64,000 nt of DNA from Bromus sterilis (Eukaryota; Streptophyta; Magnoliopsida; Poales; Poaceae): positions 174,672,001-174,736,000 of the forward strand of contig OX465598.1 of the NCBI GenBank assembly GCA_950022295.1. Direction: 5' to 3'. The notes under the pieces are model-generated. The model saw only the letters and a program-made list of their open reading frames with translations, had not been told where the DNA came from and ran no database searches. The position numbers were made by a program, and so were the translations under genes. Shown in pieces: positions 59,821 through 64,000 of the stretch (its first letter is position 1; every line of letters begins with the position of its first letter).

Positions 59821-60431
59821 ATAGTCTTTCGTATTGCATACTTTTTCATATTGGATAATACATTGCATCATACATATTGCATCATACATATTTTTACACC
59901 TTTTATTAGATACCTAGGGGCTTGAACAACCCTCTACCGGCTCTGAGCATGTATATTGCTTAGTCAGGAGAATCGGGGAGCTTGATGATTTTCATCGACT
60001 CTTATCTAAGAAGCCGACATATATATGTAAAACATCCACATGTGTATGACTTATTTAGGGGAAGTAGGAGAGTTCCATGGCACCCATTGACTCTTAACCG
60101 AAAAAACATGTCTGTTGCTAAGGAATTCAGCTTGAGGCTAAGTAACATATCCTTTAGAAGAACCCTATATAAGGAGTCTCTAAGTTTGTGGGTGAGCCGC
60201 AAAGACAAATCTGATGACATTGATCTTTCTGATCAATAAGGAGGAATCTAAATAATGCAGTAGTATATATAAACATGACTGGAATTACTCATTAGTGGGC
60301 TAGAGATCGACCAGAGATGTTCTTAATTAAGAGCAATATAAGAAGACACACACTTCCTGATCTACATAAACATAGTATTTTATTTTGATAACTTAAACAA
60401 ACACATAAAGTTATTCCACGGCTATATTTGC

Positions 60432-60923
60432 CTAGGCCCTCTGGATTATCTTGTCCATTTCTGCATTGTTCTCCATTAGGGCTTCCGCGCGAAGGATCAA
60501 TGTATCCCTGCTTGCACGGTTGAACTCCACCTCCAGGTTCGCATTTTTATGCATGGGGTCGATGTTTAGGGCCACCGTTCCGAAGTGTTGCAAGTGAATC
60601 CTCCCCTTGCTTCAGTAGCTGCCCCCTGGCGGAAATGGCTTCATCCATGTTCACTTCAGCCACCTTGATGGCAACCTTGAAATTCTCTATATTCCTATCC
60701 AACGCATGGCATAACTCACCGATGATGGCCAGGTGATTTTCCTGGAAATCAGATCCACCTGACCTGTATGTCGATGTGAATTAAAAAATGATGTCAAAAG
60801 AAAGATCAGAGCAGAAAGGAGAAAGAGTTCCTCACAAAAAAAGGATAAAGAGTAATGGAATAGAATGGAGATGGAAACCACTATACACCTAACATGCTTA
60901 GCTGGGGGCAATGAAGAAGCCAT
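60432..60923 (-). pseudogene. Two-exon hypothetical gene, frameshifted
   Basis: Exon 1 (60889-60923) encodes MASSLPPAKHVR. A 125-bp intron (60764-60888) has clean GT (GTGTATAG) and AG (CATACAG) borders and a pyrimidine-rich 3' part. Exon 2 (60432-60763) keeps the frame across the splice. It gives a helical, charged protein (NHLAIIGELCHALDRN, VAEVNMDEAISARGQLLKQ), with a frameshift near 60585, then NLEVEFNRASRDTLI, ending MDKIIQRA and a stop. This looks like a coiled coil. The 150 bp upstream are CT-rich like a plant 5' UTR. It is antisense to the Tat element next to it. Product not recognised. Confidence 0.45.
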
Positions 60924-61391
60924 GGCCTTGGGGTGACGAACTGTGGATCGAGGTCTGGATAGCCGGGAGATGCTAAGAGAGAGAGAGACAGACAGATAGA
61001 GATGGAGTAGTGGAAGTGGAACCCAATTTTCCCCGCTATTTACTCAATGGGCGGTTTGTGTAGAATAGGGGAGGAACTACTCAATAATGCACGGTCGCGT
61101 TCCCAAGACGCCGTACAACTGCACGCGTACTGTGTATTATAGTTGACCACAAAAATGACCGCATGACCATTGGTAGAGGGCCATGCGACCATTATAACCC
61201 ACAACTATTCAAAGCAATCTGTCAATGATTGGAATCGGCGTCACCCCTAGTTCATTTATTTTATTTAACAGTTGGCATCGCAACTCTTATATTTTAAGAG
61301 ATGTTTATGATATGTTTTACATCATACACTATCTTTTAATTCAGAATGTTTACTTTACTAAGGTAGCGATTCACTTTTTAGAACCGTAGGT
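60924..61391. other. Intergenic stretch between hypothetical gene and Y copy 3
   Basis: Possible promoter and 5' UTR of the minus-strand gene (60924-61080), then AT-rich sequence with a loose repeat of ATGCGACCAT/GCATGACCAT around 61150-61195. No gene seen. Confidence 0.4.
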
Positions 61392-61874
61392 TGACGATGA
61401 TCAGCCTCGGCAAATCCCATGGTAAGGTACCCTGTATTTAGATCGCAGAGAGAGGTGCAGGTTGGCGATACTCGTCGGCTAACAGGAGACAGGGATTCAC
61501 CCAGGTTCAGGGCCCTCAATCGGTGAAACTCCTACTTCTTCCTCTTTTTTATGATTGTGGATGTGATTACAGTGGCGGTCGTGGCGAGATCGCTCGGGAC
61601 TAGAGGTGTTTCTATGAGATTGGATGCCCTAGACGTCCCCTTTCCCATCCTTTATATACTAGGCTAGGTCGCAAGGAGCCCATCTAGGTTTACAGAAGAA
61701 GTTTCCTAATCTAGCTTTAGTCTTGGACGCCAAGTCGCGGCTTCCATAACGCCAAGGACTCCTACGTTGATGCTTAGAGTGTGCCAGTCGTGGTCGAAGC
61801 TTCTAGTGTGCCTTTTGTCTTGACACGCACCAAGTACCCTCATCCGCAGGAGTCATGGGGACACCCCCTCGTCA
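61392..61874 (-). mobile_element. 3' LTR of Y copy 3 (483 bp)
   Basis: Minus orientation from TGACGAGG at 61874 to ATCGTCA at 61392. The complement of 61875-61895 is the PPT-like CACTCGGGGGCTAC. TATA box complement at 61651-61658. It is about 100 bp longer than copy 1, which lacks part of the region around 61500-61590. Confidence 0.75.
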
Positions 61875-62388
61875 GTAGCCCCCGAGTGCCTGGGGGACTC
61901 GAAGAATCACGTAGGGACTCAAATCCATAGCCAACTGTAGTTGTGCGTGTCGCTTTTCTTGCGAATCGTCGGCTGGTAGCCATAAGAGATAGTTTTTTCG
62001 AGGGATGCTAAGGTGAAACGGCCCAAAGTACTCGTCTGGTCGAGCCTTGGTGAATTGCTCTAGCGGAAAATACCTTAGTAGCCCAATCATGTCCGTGCCC
62101 CTCGACACAAACTTGGATACAAACGGTGTCAAGCAAAGTCCATGCCGCTGCAGGGCTTACAGGATCAATGCCGCCAGTCTCAGCACATACAGCCTTAACG
62201 CATCTGTTATTGGCTCAACTTTCTTCATGCATCGCGCATGGAACCGTTGGGATTGAAGTCACGCTGTGGCAAGTCCCGGCCCTGCCATCTGTGCAACGGG
62301 GCCTTACCTACGCGCGAGCTTGCGCGGCATCTGGGGTGCTGTGTGTCGCAGCCTAGGCAATTTTTGTAGGGGCGTAGTGCCAAAATAG

Positions 62389-62530
62389 AATGCACCCACT
62401 CGGAGAACGATCGAGTGGACTAATAGCAGTCACTCGTGGAGCGTTTTGCAAGCTCGGACGAGGAAATAGCAAGAGATGCACCCACTCGGAGAGTCGTTGA
62501 GTGGACTAGTAGTGTAAGCACCTGTGGAGC
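62389..62530. repeat. Direct repeat pair in the Y 3' UTR
   Basis: A unit of about 50 bp (ATGCACCCACTCGGAGA ... GAGTGGACTA ... TGTGGAGC) occurs at 62389-62441 and again at 62475-62530. It may be a minimal tandem repeat of the kind Tat-type 3' UTRs carry. Confidence 0.55.
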
Positions 62531-63158
62531 ACTCGAGTTCCCGGGTGGATTGTCCTTATGTGTGCCTTTAGAGTCTTGCTTGTTAGTGCGATTAGCCACT
62601 CGTGCACTTCTTCATCTAGGTGAGGGAGCAACCAAACTCTGTAGGTGTGTTTGTTTTGTTTGGAGGGCAGTGGCCACTCGCACCCTCGAGGCTTGGTCCA
62701 TGTTGTCTGTGCTCTGTTTCATTAATGATAGGGCGCTCCCAATGGGAGTAAGATTTTGATATTATCAAAATTTTGAAAGAATAAAAAAACTGAAGAGTAG
62801 GGCATCTTTCTCGTGACAGGTTTGCCTCTGCCGGTCCCGAATCGTCCCATCTGTGTTATCATGATGCAAGGGCTCGTACTGATTCTTGCTGATGACGCGC
62901 TTGATGATGGTGGTAGGTTTGTGAACCGTCACATCTTCTTTGTCTTGGGTACTGTGCTCTGACCCTTCACTGTTGCTGCCTGTTGGGTTTCCAAGGCTGG
63001 CATGGGAACATGCATGATTTTATGCCGTGTTAAATGCCCCTTGATAGGAAAGGGCGTATCATCTTGGAATTCGTAGCGTTGCATGCGCCGGTCTTGATTA
63101 TTAATTGTGGAGCCGTTTGGATTTCTTGAAATGTTCCTCTTTTGCCCCCTGCTTGGCG

Positions 63159-63168
63159 TATATATATG
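63159..63168 (+). promoter_or_regulatory. TATA element of the B3-like ORF (copy 3)
   Basis: GTATATATAT, about 65 bp before the ORF start position, in the same place as in copy 1. Confidence 0.5.
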
Positions 63169-63229
63169 TTGTTGTTATGGTGTGCAGCAACCATTCTTCT
63201 TCCATCTCTTTCTCCTCTACTTGCTTGAC

Positions 63230-63344
63230 ATAGCTCCAAAGCGCCGTGGTCGTGTAGCTTCTATCGGTTCTTCTTGTGGCATGGCTGGCCGAGGTCAAGG
63301 CCGCCATGGTCATGGTGCCCGTGCTCCTCGTTCTTCGCGGTGGG
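63230..63344 (+). pseudogene. B3-like ORF, 5' fragment (Y copy 3)
   Basis: It aligns with the first 39 codons of copy 1: PKRRGRVASIGSS, then the Arg/Gly-rich GMAGRGQGRHGHGARAP. The start codon is ATA in place of ATG. The frame is cut at 63344 by the LTR starting TGATACG, before the B3-like domain. Inactive. Confidence 0.55.
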
Positions 63345-64000
63345 TGATACGTCCTAAACGTATCAATAATTTCTGCTTGCTCCATGCATGTTTTGTGTGA
63401 TATTGCTATGATTTAGATACACTTTCATACACTTTTGATCATATTTGGACTAACCTATTAACTCAGTTCTTCCTAGAGCCAGTTCCTGTTTTCTTCTGTT
63501 TTTCTATTTCATGTTTCCCCCATACTAAAAGTGCTCCAAAAATTTGGGAAAATCCAATATAAAATCAGCGTACCAGAAGCTTCCGGAAGAGACAAAGTGG
63601 GCCCAGAGGGCCACCACCAGGCGCCCAGACACCCTCCCGGCGCGCCCTAGGGTCGGGCCGCGCCAGGGGGCCGCCTAGACCCCTGGTGGCCCCCTGCCCC
63701 CCTTCGCCTATTTATTCTACGTCACAGGAAACTTCCAAAGACAAAACCCTTTGTCGCGATCTCGCCTTTGTTCCGCTGCCTCCGCACTTCCAAGATCGGG
63801 AGCGCCAGCAGACCTATTCCCGGCACCCTGCCGGAGGGAGGATTGACCTCCGAGAGCTTCTCCTCCACCATGGACAATACCCGGATGATCCGTGAATAGT
63901 CTACCTTGGACCATGGGTCCATGATCAGTAGCTATGTGATGTTCTCCTCCCCTCTTTGTTCTTCATGGATTAAAACCTTCTGAGCTGCCCTACATGATAA
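63345..64000 (+). mobile_element. Athila-like LTR, 5' part, runs off the window
   Basis: It starts TGATACGTCCTAAACG and has the GC-rich block (63600-63700) and a TATA-like CTATTTATT (63706-63714) seen in Triticeae Athila-like LTRs. The preceding five bases GTGGG (63340-63344) would be its TSD. Its far end is outside the window, so 5' LTR, 3' LTR and solo LTR cannot be told apart. Confidence 0.7.

Larger units (their letters stand above)
52735..60240 (+). mobile_element. Tat-lineage Gypsy element, 3' LTR missing
   Basis: 5' LTR 52735-53276, PBS at 53279, gag, protease, RT/RNase H and integrase in Ty3 order, then a tandem-repeat 3' UTR. The protease motif DGGSSIN and the absence of a chromodomain point to the Tat lineage. 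No second copy of the LTR (head TGTCGTGG) was found before 61391, so the 3' end is lost and its limit near 60240 is approximate. The expected TSD (GATTC at 52730-52734) cannot be checked. Confidence 0.8.
61875..63344 (-). mobile_element. 3' internal region of Y copy 3
   Basis: The most complete spacer of the three Y copies: PPT, about 1.3 kb of 3' UTR-like sequence with a short direct repeat (62389-62530), then the promoter and start of the antisense B3-like ORF. It is interrupted at 63345 by an Athila-like LTR. Plus-strand frames in 62047-62759 are not conserved and not called. Confidence 0.6.

Noticed and set aside
59982..60239. 85-codon plus-strand ORF ending in an acidic tail
   Set aside because: It lies in the poorly defined 3' region of the Tat element, has no domain and no conserved context.
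60244..60248. GAATC as a TSD partner for the Tat element's GATTC
   Set aside because: It is the reverse complement, not a direct repeat, so it cannot be a target-site duplication.
1..64000. CRISPR arrays, rRNA or tRNA genes, bacterial-type operons
   Set aside because: None seen; the only tRNA-related sequences are retrotransposon primer-binding sites.

Overview
This is a gene-poor, TE-saturated plant nuclear window. The repeat families point to a large-genome grass of the Triticeae (wheat, barley, rye or Aegilops type): Athila-like LTRs opening TGATACGTCC, a BARE/Angela-like Copia LTR head, Tekay-type chromoviruses with LTRs over 3.4 kb, and Tat-lineage Gypsy elements. I saw no bacterial operon, rRNA, tRNA, CRISPR array or clearly intact cellular gene. 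Family names come from recalled features, not a database search; LTR edges come from matching termini, primer-binding sites (PBS), polypurine tracts (PPT) and target-site duplications (TSDs).

Layout. 1-6470: a minus-strand Athila-like 3' end (LTR 72-1574) joined to a plus-strand Gypsy family called Y here (copy 1, LTR 6086-6470), with an opposed LTR fragment at 5130-6050. 6471-14696: a decayed Copia element split by a 3.8-kb solo LTR (8178-12000, TSD GAATC). 14697-32575: Y copy 2 on the minus strand, split by a 12.1-kb Tekay-type chromovirus (14941-27062) and by a 4.1-kb solo LTR (27578-31697, TSD GTCTT). 32576-33428: an Athila 5' fragment (LTR end, PBS, gag start). 33429-36156: DNA-transposon-like sequence with a candidate MITE and a candidate Helitron. 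36157-50881: a 14.7-kb composite of long-LTR elements (family L) inserted into one another, outer TSD GTTTA, inner TSD ATATG. 50887-52734 and 60241-61391: low-copy-looking sequence with small minus-strand ORFs. 52735-60240: a broken Tat-lineage Gypsy element with its 5' LTR but no visible 3' LTR. 61392-63344: Y copy 3 (minus). 63345-64000: start of another Athila-like LTR.

How the parts relate. Family L (LTRs 3.7-4.1 kb, internal region only 604 bp in the complete copy, no ORF) shares its tRNA-Met PBS, its leader and blocks of its LTR with the Tekay-type element. It therefore looks like a non-autonomous partner of such a chromovirus. Family Y carries, antisense to its own transcription and upstream of its 3' LTR, an ORF with an Arg/Gly-rich N-terminus and a B3-like DNA-binding fold. 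Three copies are present, all broken. Two retain an upstream TATA element. This antisense B3-like ORF and the L/Tekay pairing are the most interesting signals in the window.
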